64,000 nt of DNA from an uncultured Lachnospiraceae bacterium (GCA_947632515.1 CANRPO010000009.1:33027-97026); one strand, 5' to 3'; positions 43,173 to 52,550 are shown, counted from the first letter of the stretch. Notes: generated by a model not told the origin, from the sequence alone. Made by a program: numbers and translations.

Positions 43173-43913
43173 ATGATTTTAAAAGTGGCAATTCCCGGCA
43201 AGGTTCAGTTTAAGATGGTACATAAGGATACGAGGTTCCTTATGTCGAGACAGGGAGACATTCATTACATAGGCGGAGCCGAGGTGCTGCCGCCGCCCCT
43301 TGAGACGGAGAAGGAAAATGAGATCATAAACGACCTTGGGACTGAATATGAAGACGAGGCTAAGGCAATCTTAATAGAGCATAACCTGCGGCTGGTGGTG
43401 TATATCGCAAAGAAGTTCGACAACACAGGCGTGGGCGTGGAGGATCTGATCTCCATCGGGACGATCGGACTGATCAAGTCCATCAATACCTTTAACCCCG
43501 AAAAAAATATCAAGCTGGCCACCTACGCGTCCCGCTGCATTGAGAATGAGATCCTGATGTACCTGAGAAGAAACAGCAAGCACAAGATGGAAGTGTCCAT
43601 CGACGAACCGCTCAATGTGGACTGGGACGGAAACGAACTTTTGCTGTCGGATATACTCGGCACGGACGAGGACGTCATCTACAAGGATTTGGAGAACGAG
43701 GTGGAACGCAGGCTGCTTGTCAAAGCGATCGCGAAACTGTCGGAGCGGGAGCAGACGATCATCCGCCTGCGGTTCGGGCTGGGGAGCGCCGACGGCAAGG
43801 AACTGACCCAGAAGGAAGTCGCGGAATATCTCGGTATCTCACAGTCGTATATCTCGAGGCTGGAGAAAAAGATTATGCGCAGGCTGAAAAAGGAGATGAG
43901 CAAAGATAATTGA
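43173..43913 (+). CDS. sigE: RNA polymerase sigma factor SigE (early mother cell)
   Basis: A 246-residue sigma-70-family factor. The N-terminal roughly 25 residues ([10 protein letters not shown]) are the pro-sequence removed by SpoIIGA. Region 2 ([12 protein letters not shown]) and the region 4 helix-turn-helix ([14 protein letters not shown]) are conserved. It directs early mother-cell genes, which in other spore formers include spoVD and the recombinase of the sigK intervening element. Confidence 0.97.
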   Translation: MILKVAIPGKVQFKMVHKDTRFLMSRQGDIHYIGGAEVLPPPLETEKENEIINDLGTEYEDEAKAILIEHNLRLVVYIAKKFDNTGVGVEDLISIGTIGLIKSINTFNPEKNIKLATYASRCIENEILMYLRRNSKHKMEVSIDEPLNVDWDGNELLLSDILGTDEDVIYKDLENEVERRLLVKAIAKLSEREQTIIRLRFGLGSADGKELTQKEVAEYLGISQSYISRLEKKIMRRLKKEMSKDN

Positions 43914-43938
43914 TTTTTACGTTATAGCGTGATATGAT
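43910..43938 (+). promoter_or_regulatory. Promoter for the REC-HD-GYP-GGDEF gene
   Basis: TTGATT (43910-43915) and TATGAT (43933-43938) with a 17-bp spacer, starting at the sigE stop codon. Confidence 0.55.
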
Positions 43939-44005
43939 ATAGAAGTATATAAGCAAATCTAGCGACGCTGCAGGCAGCATAGGCAAATGTGCATGTGAGG
44001 GGCAA

Positions 44006-45997
44006 ATGAAGAAGATAATCTTGATCGTTGATGATGACAGGCTGACATTGTCGACAGCGCAAAATCTGTTGGGAGACACCTATAAGGTAGTTGCGGTCAA
44101 TTCCGGAAAACAGGCGTACAAGTATCTGGAGCGGCACACGCCGGATCTGATACTTCTGGACATCAATATGCCTGAGATCGGCGGCTTTGAGGTGATGCGC
44201 GCACTGCAGGCCGACCCGCGCTGGCGCAAAATCTCCGTTATCTTCCTGACGGCGGACAGAAGCGCCGAGACGGAGGTAGAATGTTTCCGCATGGGCGCGT
44301 GCGACTTTATCTCCAAACCGTTTGAGCCTCAGATCATGCTGAGCCGTATCAAGAGCACGATCGAGCTGGACGGCTATCGGAAGGACCTGCAGCGCAGGCT
44401 GGATGAGAAGACGAGAGAGATGGAGCGCATCACCATTCAGGCGATCATGACGGTGGCCAACACGGTGGATGCGAAGGACGATTACACCAAGGGACATTCC
44501 ATGCGGGTGGCCGCTTACGCGGAGCTGATGGCACAGAGACTGGGATGGTCCGAGGAGGACGTTCAGAATACATATTATGTGGCGATGCTGCACGACGTGG
44601 GAAAGATCGGCGTGCCGGACGCTGTGCTCAACAAGCCGTTCAAGCTGACGGATTTGGAGTTTCGGCTGATCAAAAATCACACGATCATGGGTTCGGAGAT
44701 CCTGAAAGATTTCAAGATGTTCCCCAATGTGGCTGTGGGAGCCAAGTATCACCACGAGCGCTACGATGGCAAGGGATATCCGGAAGGGCTCAAGGCGGAA
44801 TCGATTCCGCTCATTGCGAGGATCATTGCGCTGGTGGACTCCTACGACGCCATGACGAGCAACCGCGTGTACAGGCGCAGGCTCAGCGACGACATCGTGA
44901 TGCAGGAGCTGGAGAAGGGCAAGGGGAGTCAGTGGGATCCCGATCTGGTGGACATCTTTCTGGAACTGATCAAAGAGGGCGCGCTGGAGAAACAGTGGAT
45001 GCACGAGGATGAGATGGCCTCTCCGATCTTCGACAGCGAAAAGATCCTGGGGACGGCTATGGGAAGTGAGAGCATTCTGGAGGCGCCCACGGATTATCTG
45101 ACCGGCGTGATCAGCAAGCGCAAGGGCGAGCACGAGATCGCGGCCGGACTGCGGGCGGCGGGCGGCTGCCTGATGATCATCGATCTGGATCACTTTAAGC
45201 GCATCAACCAGACCCACGGACATCTGGCGGGGGATTACGCCCTGAAGATGACGGCGGACGTGCTGCGCGATGTGTGCGGCAAGGATATTGTGTGCAGGAC
45301 GGGCGGCGACGAGTTCCTCTATTTCGCGGAGGGTATGAGCAGCAGGGACGCCGCCATCAATAAGGTAAATGAGATACTGAGCGCTTTTGCCAAGAAACAG
45401 GACGAGGTGGACATTCTCAAAGAGACGCAGCTGTCCGTCGGTATCAGCCTGTCGGGCGTGGACGGGCATGAGTTTGACGAGCTGTTCCAGCGGGCGGACA
45501 AGGCGCTGTACCATGTCAAACAGAACGAGAATATCCATTACGGTTTCTATCACAGCACCGGGCTTATGCGCACGCCGGATCAGTCCAAGAGCGATCTGGA
45601 GGCGGTGGTCAATATGATCCGACAGCGCGATGAGCGCAGTGGAGCTTTTCAGGTTGACTATGCAGAATTCGGGCATATCTATGAGTTTATGAATCGCTTT
45701 TCCGAGAGAAACAGACAGGAGACGCAAATTCTGCTGTTCACGCTGTTCTCCTCGGATGGGAGCGAGATAGAGCTGGAGCGCATGGAGGTCGCCATGCAGT
45801 GCATGGAGCAGTCGATCTGCAAATCCCTGCGCGGCGTGGACGTCGGTACGAGGTACAGCAGTTCACAGTTTTTGGTGGTTCTCATGGGCACGGAGAAAGA
45901 GAATATCCGGACAGTCACCGACCGCATCATAGAGAACTATTTCAAACTGTACGGCGGCAAGGATATTACGCTCACGTTCGATATTGCGGATTACTAG
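44006..45997 (+). CDS. Response regulator with HD-GYP and GGDEF domains
   Basis: A 663-residue soluble regulator. An N-terminal receiver (1-120; V-D-D-D-R, acceptor D in L-L-D-I-N-M-P) is followed by an HD-GYP phosphodiesterase domain (about 145-330; H-D-V-G-K and R-Y-D-G-K-G-Y-P) and a GGDEF cyclase domain (about 365-515; R-T-G-G-D-E-F). No RxxD inhibitory site is seen at the normal position before GGDEF. Residues 530-663 form a third region that resembles a degenerate GGDEF-like fold. Both active-site signatures are intact, so it may make and break cyclic dinucleotides. It lies between sigE and sigG, which are normally adjacent. Confidence 0.92.
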   Translation: MKKIILIVDDDRLTLSTAQNLLGDTYKVVAVNSGKQAYKYLERHTPDLILLDINMPEIGGFEVMRALQADPRWRKISVIFLTADRSAETEVECFRMGACDFISKPFEPQIMLSRIKSTIELDGYRKDLQRRLDEKTREMERITIQAIMTVANTVDAKDDYTKGHSMRVAAYAELMAQRLGWSEEDVQNTYYVAMLHDVGKIGVPDAVLNKPFKLTDLEFRLIKNHTIMGSEILKDFKMFPNVAVGAKYHHERYDGKGYPEGLKAESIPLIARIIALVDSYDAMTSNRVYRRRLSDDIVMQELEKGKGSQWDPDLVDIFLELIKEGALEKQWMHEDEMASPIFDSEKILGTAMGSESILEAPTDYLTGVISKRKGEHEIAAGLRAAGGCLMIIDLDHFKRINQTHGHLAGDYALKMTADVLRDVCGKDIVCRTGGDEFLYFAEGMSSRDAAINKVNEILSAFAKKQDEVDILKETQLSVGISLSGVDGHEFDELFQRADKALYHVKQNENIHYGFYHSTGLMRTPDQSKSDLEAVVNMIRQRDERSGAFQVDYAEFGHIYEFMNRFSERNRQETQILLFTLFSSDGSEIELERMEVAMQCMEQSICKSLRGVDVGTRYSSSQFLVVLMGTEKENIRTVTDRIIENYFKLYGGKDITLTFDIADY

Positions 45998-46008
45998 AAG
46001 GACGGCCG

Positions 46009-46788
46009 CTACGCCGTCAGATACATGCGCATGGTTTTCAGCGCGTTTTTCTCCAGGCGGGACACCTGGGCCTGGGAGATGCCGATCTTATTGGCGACTT
46101 CCATCTGCGTCTTTCCCTCGAAGAAACGCAGGGTGATGATCTCGTGTTCCCGTTCGCTGAGCTTTTTCATGGCCTCGCTCAGCGAGATCTGCTCCACCCA
46201 GATCTCCTCGCGATTCTTCTTGTCGCTGATCTGATCCATGACGTACAGGGTGTCGCCGCCGTCGGTGTAGACGGGTTCATAGAGGCTCATGGGGGCCTGT
46301 ATGGCGTCCAGCGCGTAGACGATGTCCTCCTTGGGAATGCCGATCTCCTCGGCGATCTCTGTCACGGTGGGTTCTTTGGAGTTGACGCGGGTGAGATGCT
46401 CCCTGGCATAGATGGCCTTGTAGGCGGTGTCCTTGAGGGAGCGCGACACGCGGATGCTGTTGGCGTCCCGCAGGTAGCGTCTGATCTCTCCCACGATCAT
46501 GGGCACGGCGTAAGTGGAGAACTTGACGTTGAGCGAGCTGTCGAAATTGTCGATGGCCTTGATCAGGCCGATGCAGCCGATCTGGAACAGATCGTCCACG
46601 TTTTCGTTGCTGGAATGGAAACGCTTGATGACGCTTAAGACGAGGCGGAGATTGCCGTTGATGTACTCCTTGCGGGCATCGATGTCGCCGTCTCCGATCC
46701 GTTTGAATAATTCTTCTTTCTCCGCGTTCTTGAGGAGCGGCAGTTTGGATGTGTTGACGCCGCAGATCTCTACTTTTCCCTGTATCAT
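46009..46788 (-). CDS. sigG: RNA polymerase sigma factor SigG (late forespore)
   Basis: A sigma-70-family factor of about 259 residues. The N-terminal V-E-I-C-G-V-N-T-S-K-L-P block is diagnostic for SigG, followed by region 2 (F-S-T-Y-A-V-P-M-I-V-G-E-I) and a region 4 helix-turn-helix ending I-S-Q-A-Q-V-S-R-L-E-K. I choose the start at 46788 because AGGATGG lies 8 bp upstream and homologues start here; ATG at 46800 and 46818 are in frame. It runs opposite to sigE and converges with the REC-HD-GYP-GGDEF gene with only 11 bp between stops, leaving no room for an ordinary terminator. Confidence 0.96.
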   Translation of the reverse strand: MIQGKVEICGVNTSKLPLLKNAEKEELFKRIGDGDIDARKEYINGNLRLVLSVIKRFHSSNENVDDLFQIGCIGLIKAIDNFDSSLNVKFSTYAVPMIVGEIRRYLRDANSIRVSRSLKDTAYKAIYAREHLTRVNSKEPTVTEIAEEIGIPKEDIVYALDAIQAPMSLYEPVYTDGGDTLYVMDQISDKKNREEIWVEQISLSEAMKKLSEREHEIITLRFFEGKTQMEVANKIGISQAQVSRLEKNALKTMRMYLTA

Positions 46789-47010
46789 TTTTCTACCCAT
46801 CCTTTCCTTATATCCCAATATTCAAACGGTACCTATATTTCATCACATAAAAGAGGATGTGCGAATCACTCGGAATTATTCATAAATTATTAAGGAAAAA
46901 AATTCCTATATCGTTTTACAAAAAGCCGGTTCTCCGGTACAGTAATAGAGAGCGTCCGCGCCCGTGAAAAACAGATCGTCGGGTGCGGGACATGATGAGG
47001 TGATAAAATT

Positions 47011-47979
47011 ATGAGATGTACAAGCTGCGGCGAGCGCTTGATGGACACGGATCAATTCTGTCCGAAGTGCGGCGCTAAGGTGATCAGAGAGAAAAGGTGC
47101 CCGGAGTGCGGGGCGCTGCTGCGGGAGGGGACGAGATTCTGCCATAAGTGCGGCTGTCTTGTCTCGGATGCGGGAAACAGAACGGACGACAAGCGCAAGG
47201 TATCTCAGGAGACGCTGGATATTCCGATCGACGCGATAGAGCACAACATCCTCTCGGAGACGGCGGCGGAGATCAGGGCCGACCGCAGAGCGGAGGACGC
47301 GCCGCGCAAAAAGACTCCACAGGAAGGCGCGGCGGCTCACAGGAACACGGCTAAGAGCGCTCCTGCAAAGAGCGCGTCCGCCGGGAACAATACATCCAAG
47401 GGCACAGGCACTAGGAGCGTTTCTGCGGATAAGAATGCACACACGAAGAGCGCTGCAGTCCACAGCCCGGCGAAGAAAAATGCGGCGGCCGGCAAAAAAG
47501 CGCATTATCGTGAAAAAGAGTGGGATGAGGACGAGTGGGATGAAGACGAGGACGACTGGGACGAGGACGAAGAAGGAGTCGATGTCATCACGGTCATGAC
47601 GGCGGTCGTGGGCTGCGTGATCCTGGTGGTGGTGGCGGTGCTCGGTTATCACATGTTCCGGCAGTATATGCCAAAGGATTATGAACAGGCTGCCGAGGAG
47701 TCGCAGCAGGCTGAGGACGGCGAGGAACAGGAGCAGGCGGCGGAGCAGGGACAGTCTCTGGACGGCGACGCCGACGCGGAAAACTTTACCGTCACCATCG
47801 TGAGCAATGTCAACGTGCGCGACAACCCGAGTACGACGGGCACCAATATCCTGCAGGTGGCGAAGGAAGGGGAGGTCTATGCGGGCATCGGCCGCACGGA
47901 AGACGGCGAATGGTATCAGATCCTGCTGGAGGATGGGACCGTCGGCTATGTGTTCCACGATTACGTCACGGTGGAGTAG
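47011..47979 (+). CDS. Zinc-ribbon, single-membrane-helix, SH3-domain protein
   Basis: A 322-residue protein. Two N-terminal zinc ribbons (C-T-S-C...C-P-K-C and C-P-E-C...C-H-K-C, residues 3-50) precede a low-complexity Ala/Lys/Ser linker, a very acidic stretch with repeated D-E-D-E-W/W-D-E-D units (about 170-192), one membrane helix (about 195-217) and an extracellular bacterial SH3 domain (about 255-320; V-N-V-R-D-N-P-S). The layout suggests a cytoplasmic zinc sensor or scaffold linked to a peptidoglycan-binding domain. The acidic juxtamembrane segment resembles that of PrkC in this window. Confidence 0.8.
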   Translation: MRCTSCGERLMDTDQFCPKCGAKVIREKRCPECGALLREGTRFCHKCGCLVSDAGNRTDDKRKVSQETLDIPIDAIEHNILSETAAEIRADRRAEDAPRKKTPQEGAAAHRNTAKSAPAKSASAGNNTSKGTGTRSVSADKNAHTKSAAVHSPAKKNAAAGKKAHYREKEWDEDEWDEDEDDWDEDEEGVDVITVMTAVVGCVILVVVAVLGYHMFRQYMPKDYEQAAEESQQAEDGEEQEQAAEQGQSLDGDADAENFTVTIVSNVNVRDNPSTTGTNILQVAKEGEVYAGIGRTEDGEWYQILLEDGTVGYVFHDYVTVE

Positions 47980-48061
47980 GGTATAGCGGAAATATCAGGT
48001 ACGGAACAGGGAACCTTTTTTGGGGCGGCGCATAGAGTAATAAAAAGCCCTGAGGGTTCCT

Positions 48062-48298
48062 ATGTTATTTTCGGAGTTTAAGAAAAAGGAAGTCATCAAT
48101 CTGAAAAACTGCCAAAAGCTCGGGAAAGTGTGCGACTTTGAATTTGACGAGTGCACGGGTCAGATCTTCAAGCTGATTATTCCGGGAGAGAGCAAGTGGT
48201 GCGGTCTGTTTGGCAGTCATGACTCCGACTATGTGATCCGATATAAGGATATTAAGCAGATCGGGCCGGACATCATTATTGTGGATATTTGTATATAA
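48062..48298 (+). CDS. ylmC: YlmC/YmxH-family PRC-barrel protein
   Basis: A 78-residue small PRC-barrel protein (F-K-K-K-E-V-I-N-L, G-K-V-C-D-F-E-F-D, ending I-I-V-D-I-C-I). YlmC/YmxH proteins are conserved in spore formers and their genes often stand near sigG or in sporulation clusters. The exact function is unknown. Confidence 0.85.
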   Translation: MLFSEFKKKEVINLKNCQKLGKVCDFEFDECTGQIFKLIIPGESKWCGLFGSHDSDYVIRYKDIKQIGPDIIIVDICI

Positions 48299-48345
48299 TG
48301 TCCGGGAAAATTCACGTCGACCGCTTGGTGGTTTCCATAAAATAG

Positions 48346-48374
48346 TTGACATAATTATATAATTCCCCTATAAT
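48346..48374 (+). promoter_or_regulatory. Consensus sigma-A promoter for nrdR
   Basis: TTGACA (48346-48351) and TATAAT (48369-48374) with 17 bp between them, both perfect. It is the strongest promoter visible in the window and lies 70 bp before nrdR. Confidence 0.88.
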
Positions 48375-48443
48375 ATAAATAATCGTTGTAGTCCGACTGC
48401 ACAGGATAAGATATAAAATACCGATACTTAGGAGGTATCTCTG

Positions 48444-48896
48444 ATGAAATGCCCTTTTTGCGGCCACGAAAATACGAGAGTGATCGACAGCAGACCAGCC
48501 GAGGATAACAATTCCATTCGCAGGAGGCGTGTCTGCGACGAGTGCGACAAGCGGTTTACCACCTATGAGAAGGTGGAGACGATTCCGCTCATTATCATTA
48601 AAAAGGACAACAACAGGGAGGCGTACGACAGGACCAAGATCGAGGCGGGCGTCCTGCGCGCATGCCATAAGAGACCGATCAGCGCGGCGCAGATCAATCA
48701 GTTGATCGACGAGGTGGAGACAGAGATCTTCAACATGGAGGAGAAGGAGATCCCGAGCCAGGTGATCGGAGAGCTTGTCATGAATAAGCTGAAGGATCTG
48801 GAGGCGGTGGCCTATGTCAGATTCGCCTCCGTGTACCGCGAATTCAAGGACATCAACACCTTTATGGATGAGCTGAAAAAGGTATTGGACAAATAG
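48444..48896 (+). CDS. nrdR: Ribonucleotide reductase repressor NrdR
   Basis: A 150-residue regulator with an N-terminal zinc ribbon (C-P-F-C...C-D-E-C) and an ATP-cone domain (about 50-140). It represses nrd operons in response to ATP/dATP. The length and motifs are typical. No nrd gene is in the window. Confidence 0.97.
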   Translation: MKCPFCGHENTRVIDSRPAEDNNSIRRRRVCDECDKRFTTYEKVETIPLIIIKKDNNREAYDRTKIEAGVLRACHKRPISAAQINQLIDEVETEIFNMEEKEIPSQVIGELVMNKLKDLEAVAYVRFASVYREFKDINTFMDELKKVLDK

Positions 48897-48927
48897 AGTG
48901 GAGAGAGTCGGAAAGGCGGTGTGAGCT

Positions 48928-49329
48928 ATGGCGGTGAGCGGTATCTACGATCATGTTTCGAACGGTTACGGCGTGCGGCGGACGCAGACGCCTTACGGGG
49001 GAGATCTCAACAGAGCCGGCGCGGATAAGCGCGGGGAACAGTCCGATGCGCTAAGACAATCTGCCGATCTCGCATCTTCTGAGCTTGTCCGGGAAAAGAG
49101 CGCGGGCCGAACGGCCGACTTGGAGCAAGTGTCGCTGAAGTTCAACAGGGAGGAAAGCTTTGAGTATATCGGGACGGACAGCAGCCTTGCCTCTTTGGAT
49201 ATGCAGAGAGCGATCTCCGATATGCAAAAAGATCAGGTGCTGCGGAATTATCAGTATTTTGTCGGCAACGCAGCAGAAATATTTGACCAAACCGCATCCG
49301 GAGACGGCACGGTGATGCTGAAATCCTGA
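48928..49329 (+). CDS. Hypothetical protein, 133 residues
   Basis: A hydrophilic protein without membrane segments and with a Tyr/Gly/Ser-rich N-terminus (G-I-Y-D-H-V-S-N-G-Y-G-V) and a helical second half. I do not recognise a family. It follows nrdR by 31 bp with an AAAGGCGGTG site and ends before a strong terminator, so it probably belongs to the nrdR transcript. Confidence 0.65.
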   Translation: MAVSGIYDHVSNGYGVRRTQTPYGGDLNRAGADKRGEQSDALRQSADLASSELVREKSAGRTADLEQVSLKFNREESFEYIGTDSSLASLDMQRAISDMQKDQVLRNYQYFVGNAAEIFDQTASGDGTVMLKS

Positions 49330-49349
49330 CGGATCATGGAAATAGCAGA

Positions 49350-49380
49350 AACCCCTTGCACACACGCAAGGGGTTTTGTT
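49350..49380 (+). terminator. Terminator after the nrdR operon
   Basis: AACCCCTTGC and GCAAGGGGTT are perfect 10-bp arms around 6 nt, followed by TTGTT. Confidence 0.85.
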
Positions 49381-49444
49381 AAGATAGTAGGAGATCCGGC
49401 GGATAGAGGAGAGAGAAGAACGCGCGGTTCAGGACGGAGGGAAC

Positions 49445-49954
49445 ATGGCACTGCTGGAGCGGTTTTATCCGGACGAGTATCTGGACTCGGCATATGCGAT
49501 CGACTACGAAGGGCTGTATGAACAGGGGTATCGGGGCATTATTTTTGACATAGACAATACCTTGGTGCCGCACGGCGCGCCGGCGGACCGAAGAAGTGTG
49601 GAGCTGTTTGAGAGGCTTGGACAGATCGGATTCGAGAGCCTGCTTTTATCGAATAATAAGGAGCCCCGGGTGAAAATGTTCAACGACGAGGTGCACTCGC
49701 GCTATATCTATAAGGCGGGGAAACCGGCGGTAAAAAACTACGTCAGGGCCATGGAGCTTATGGGCACTGTGCCGGAGACGACGATGTTTGTGGGCGACCA
49801 GCTTTTCACGGACGTGTGGGGCGCGAAGAAGGCGGGCATCAGGACATGGCTGGTAAAACCGATCCATCCGAAGGAGGAGATTCAGATCGTCCTGAAACGC
49901 CGGCTGGAATGGATCGTACTGTTTTTTTATAAGAGGGCCAAAAATGGAGATTGA
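49445..49954 (+). CDS. yqeG: YqeG-family HAD phosphatase
   Basis: A 169-residue HAD IIIA-type phosphatase. Motif I is F-D-I-D-N-T-L-V-P, motif II S-N-N, and motif III/IV K-P...V-G-D-Q-L-F-T-D. YqeG homologues act on phosphatidylglycerophosphate or related substrates. It overlaps aroE by 11 bp, so it is cotranscribed with the shikimate genes, as yqeG-aroE is in Firmicutes. Confidence 0.92.
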   Translation: MALLERFYPDEYLDSAYAIDYEGLYEQGYRGIIFDIDNTLVPHGAPADRRSVELFERLGQIGFESLLLSNNKEPRVKMFNDEVHSRYIYKAGKPAVKNYVRAMELMGTVPETTMFVGDQLFTDVWGAKKAGIRTWLVKPIHPKEEIQIVLKRRLEWIVLFFYKRAKNGD

Positions 49955-50807
49955 CGGAAAGACAAGGACATGCGGGCTGTTGGGCAATCCTGTGGAGCAC
50001 ACGCTGTCCCCGATGATACATAACACACTGGCGGAGCGGCTGGGACACGATCTGGTGTACGTGCCCTTTCTCGTGGAGAAAGGCAGGCTCGGCGAGGCCG
50101 TGGCCGGCGCGGCTGCGCTACAGCTTTTGGGACTCAATGTGACGGTCCCCTACAAGAGCGAGGTGATCGCTCATCTGCGGGAGATCGACGGGCTGGCGGA
50201 GGACATCGGCGCGGTGAATACGCTGGTGCGGTGTGCGGGCGGCTACAAGGGCTACAACACGGATATGGAGGGCCTGTACCGCGCTATGGAGAGCGAGGGC
50301 ATACGGATCCGCGGCGAGTCGGTCATCCTGCTGGGCGCGGGCGGCGCCGCGCGGGCGGTGGCCTATCTGTGTGCGGTGAAGGGAGCGGACAAGGTCTGGA
50401 TGCTGAACCGCACCCTCGAAAAAGCGCGGACGGTGGCTGAGGAAGTCAACGGCAAGGTTGGAAGAGCGGTGATCTGTCCGATGAGCACTGCAGATCATAG
50501 GATGCTGCCGGAAGGTAAGTATCTGGCGATTCAGGGGACGAGCGTGGGTCTGGCTCCCAACACGGAGGATGCGGCGATCACGGACGATACTTTCTACGAG
50601 AAGATCCATACGGGATTCGATCTGATATACAGCCCGTGGGAGACGAAGTTCATGCGGCTTGTCAAAGCTCACGGCGGCGAGGCGTACAATGGATTGAAAA
50701 TGCTGCTGTATCAGGGCGTCATCGCTTACGAACTCTGGAATGACGTGCGCGTATCCGAGGAGGACGCGCAGGCAGTCTACGACAGACTGCGGGATCGTTT
50801 CAGATAG
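49944..50807 (+). CDS. aroE: Shikimate dehydrogenase
   Basis: A 287-residue NADPH-dependent enzyme that reduces 3-dehydroshikimate. The substrate-binding H-T-L-S-P-M-I-H-N, the catalytic lysine in V-P-Y-K-S, the N-T-D motif and the nucleotide loop G-A-G-G-A-A-R are in place. It is part of a three-gene shikimate run with aroK and aroQ. Confidence 0.96.
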   Translation: MEIDGKTRTCGLLGNPVEHTLSPMIHNTLAERLGHDLVYVPFLVEKGRLGEAVAGAAALQLLGLNVTVPYKSEVIAHLREIDGLAEDIGAVNTLVRCAGGYKGYNTDMEGLYRAMESEGIRIRGESVILLGAGGAARAVAYLCAVKGADKVWMLNRTLEKARTVAEEVNGKVGRAVICPMSTADHRMLPEGKYLAIQGTSVGLAPNTEDAAITDDTFYEKIHTGFDLIYSPWETKFMRLVKAHGGEAYNGLKMLLYQGVIAYELWNDVRVSEEDAQAVYDRLRDRFR

Positions 50808-50853
50808 CGTTTTCAGTGAGAAGGCAATCGATGCAAAGGAGTTGGCGACGGCC

Positions 50854-51363
50854 ATGAGAAACATTATATTGATCGGGTTTATGGGCTGCGGCAAGACGAC
50901 GGTGGGTCTGAGGCTCTCCTATCGTCTGCGCTGTCCGGTCACCGATACGGACAAGGAGATCGAGCGGGAGGAAAAACGCTCCATATCGGATATTTTTGCT
51001 GAGGATGGCGAGGCGTATTTTCGGGACAGGGAGACGGCGTGCCTGCGAAAACTTCTGCAGGAAAACGGCGGCCGCATTCTGTCGGTGGGCGGCGGCCTGC
51101 CCGTGCGAAAAGAGAACAGAGAACTGTTGCGTGAGCTGGGGCAGGTACTTTATCTGCGGGCGAGCGCGGAGACGATCTACGAGAGGCTGAAACATGACAC
51201 GACCAGACCGCTGCTGCAGGGCAGCAATCCCCGGGAGAAGATCAGGGCGCTCCTTGGCGAGCGCGACGCCTGTTATCTGGACACAGCCGATGTGGTGATC
51301 GACGTGGACGGCAAGGACTTTGAGACAATCCTTGGCGAGATAGAACAAAGCATCTCCCAATAA
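50854..51363 (+). CDS. aroK: Shikimate kinase
   Basis: A 169-residue kinase. Walker A is G-F-M-G-C-G-K-T-T, the shikimate-binding aspartate is in D-T-D-K-E-I, and the G-G-G-L motif and a lid with R-P-L-L are present. I start at ATG 50854 (M-R-N-I-I-L-I-G-F), with AAAGGAG 12 bp upstream; the longer frame overlaps aroE. Confidence 0.95.
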   Translation: MRNIILIGFMGCGKTTVGLRLSYRLRCPVTDTDKEIEREEKRSISDIFAEDGEAYFRDRETACLRKLLQENGGRILSVGGGLPVRKENRELLRELGQVLYLRASAETIYERLKHDTTRPLLQGSNPREKIRALLGERDACYLDTADVVIDVDGKDFETILGEIEQSISQ

Positions 51364-51395
51364 AACGGATTCGGCAAAAGGAGGAAGGCTGAAAG

Positions 51396-51824
51396 ATGAA
51401 ACTGCTTGTGATCAACGGACCCAATATCAATTTTCTCGGCATTCGGGAGAAGAGCGTATACGGCACGAAAAATTATGACGATCTGCTCGCCATGATAGCG
51501 GAGAAGGGAAAGAAGGAAGGCTGCAGCATCGAGGTGTTCCAGAGCAATCACGAGGGCGCCATCATTGACAGGATCCAGGACGCCTACTTTGACGGCACGG
51601 AGGGGATCGTGATCAATCCGGGCGCCTACACGCATTACAGTTACGCGATCCGGGACGCGCTGGCGAGCATCACTGTGCCGAAGGTAGAGATCCATATTTC
51701 CAATATTATGGAGCGCGAGGACTTCCGCAAGGTGTCCGTGACGGCGCCTGTGTGCGACAGACAGATCTACGGGGAAGGTCTGGAGGGGTATCTGCACGCC
51801 ATCGACTATATTCTATCGAAATAA
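51396..51824 (+). CDS. aroQ: 3-dehydroquinate dehydratase, type II
   Basis: A 142-residue type II dehydroquinase. The N-terminal N-G-P-N-I-N-F-L-G, the catalytic tyrosine in Y-G-T, Q-S-N-H-E-G and I-N-P-G-A-Y-T-H-Y-S are conserved. The G-P-N-I-N-F-L-G form differs slightly from the more common G-P-N-L-N-L-L-G. Confidence 0.96.
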   Translation: MKLLVINGPNINFLGIREKSVYGTKNYDDLLAMIAEKGKKEGCSIEVFQSNHEGAIIDRIQDAYFDGTEGIVINPGAYTHYSYAIRDALASITVPKVEIHISNIMEREDFRKVSVTAPVCDRQIYGEGLEGYLHAIDYILSK

Positions 51825-51922
51825 AAAGTTTTGCCTTTTTTCGGGAAATAGGTTGAAAAAACAGAATTTATAGTATAAACTAAGTAGGAATTATATTTGT
51901 GGAAATTTAGGAGGATTATTTT

Positions 51923-52480
51923 ATGATATCTGCAGGCGATTTCAGGAATGGTATTACCATTGAGTTTGAGGGCAACGTTTATCAGATCATTGAGTTTCAG
52001 CATGTAAAGCCCGGCAAAGGCGCCGCGTTTGTGAGGACGAAACTGAAAAACATCATCAACGGCGGCGTTGTGGAGAAAACCTTCAGACCTACAGAGAAAT
52101 GCCCACAGGCACGAATCGATAGAAAAGATATGCAGTACTTATACTCTGACGGCGATCTGTATCACTTTATGGATACGGAGACATACGATCAGATCGCATT
52201 GGACTCTGACACGGTCGGCGATTCGCTGAAGTTCGTGAAGGAGAACGATATGGTTAAGATCTGTTCCTACAACGGGAATGTGTTCGCGATTGAGCCGCCG
52301 CTGTTCGTAGAGCTTGCGATCACCGACACGGAGCCCGGCTTTAAGGGAGATACGGCCACAGGCGCGACCAAACCGGCAATCGTTGAGACGGGCGCGAAGG
52401 TCAATGTGCCGCTGTTCGTAGAGCAGGGCGAGATCATCAAGATCGACACCAGAACGGGAGAGTATCTCTCCAGAGTCTGA
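51923..52480 (+). CDS. efp: Translation elongation factor P
   Basis: A 185-residue EF-P with three beta-barrel domains that rescues ribosomes at polyproline stretches. The modification-loop region reads H-V-K-P-G-K-G-A-A, with lysine at the tip. The C-terminal [10 protein letters not shown] is standard. The gene follows aroQ but has its own AT-rich leader. Confidence 0.97.
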   Translation: MISAGDFRNGITIEFEGNVYQIIEFQHVKPGKGAAFVRTKLKNIINGGVVEKTFRPTEKCPQARIDRKDMQYLYSDGDLYHFMDTETYDQIALDSDTVGDSLKFVKENDMVKICSYNGNVFAIEPPLFVELAITDTEPGFKGDTATGATKPAIVETGAKVNVPLFVEQGEIIKIDTRTGEYLSRV

Positions 52481-52514
52481 CCGACGGCATATTTACTTTA
52501 TCATGAAAGCCTAT

Positions 52515-52550
52515 AAGACAATGACGGCGCAAGTAGTCATTGTCTTTTTT
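52515..52550 (+). terminator. Terminator after efp
   Basis: AAGACAATGAC and GTCATTGTCTT are 11-bp arms followed by a T run. Confidence 0.88.

Noticed and set aside
43922..45727. A 601-codon minus-strand open frame opposite the REC-HD-GYP-GGDEF gene
   Set aside because: Composition is typical of antisense of a GC-rich gene. The plus-strand product has intact receiver, HD-GYP and GGDEF motifs.
46906..47958. A 350-codon minus-strand frame opposite the zinc-ribbon/SH3 gene
   Set aside because: The plus-strand frame has ordered zinc ribbons, a membrane helix and an SH3 domain. The minus frame has none of these.
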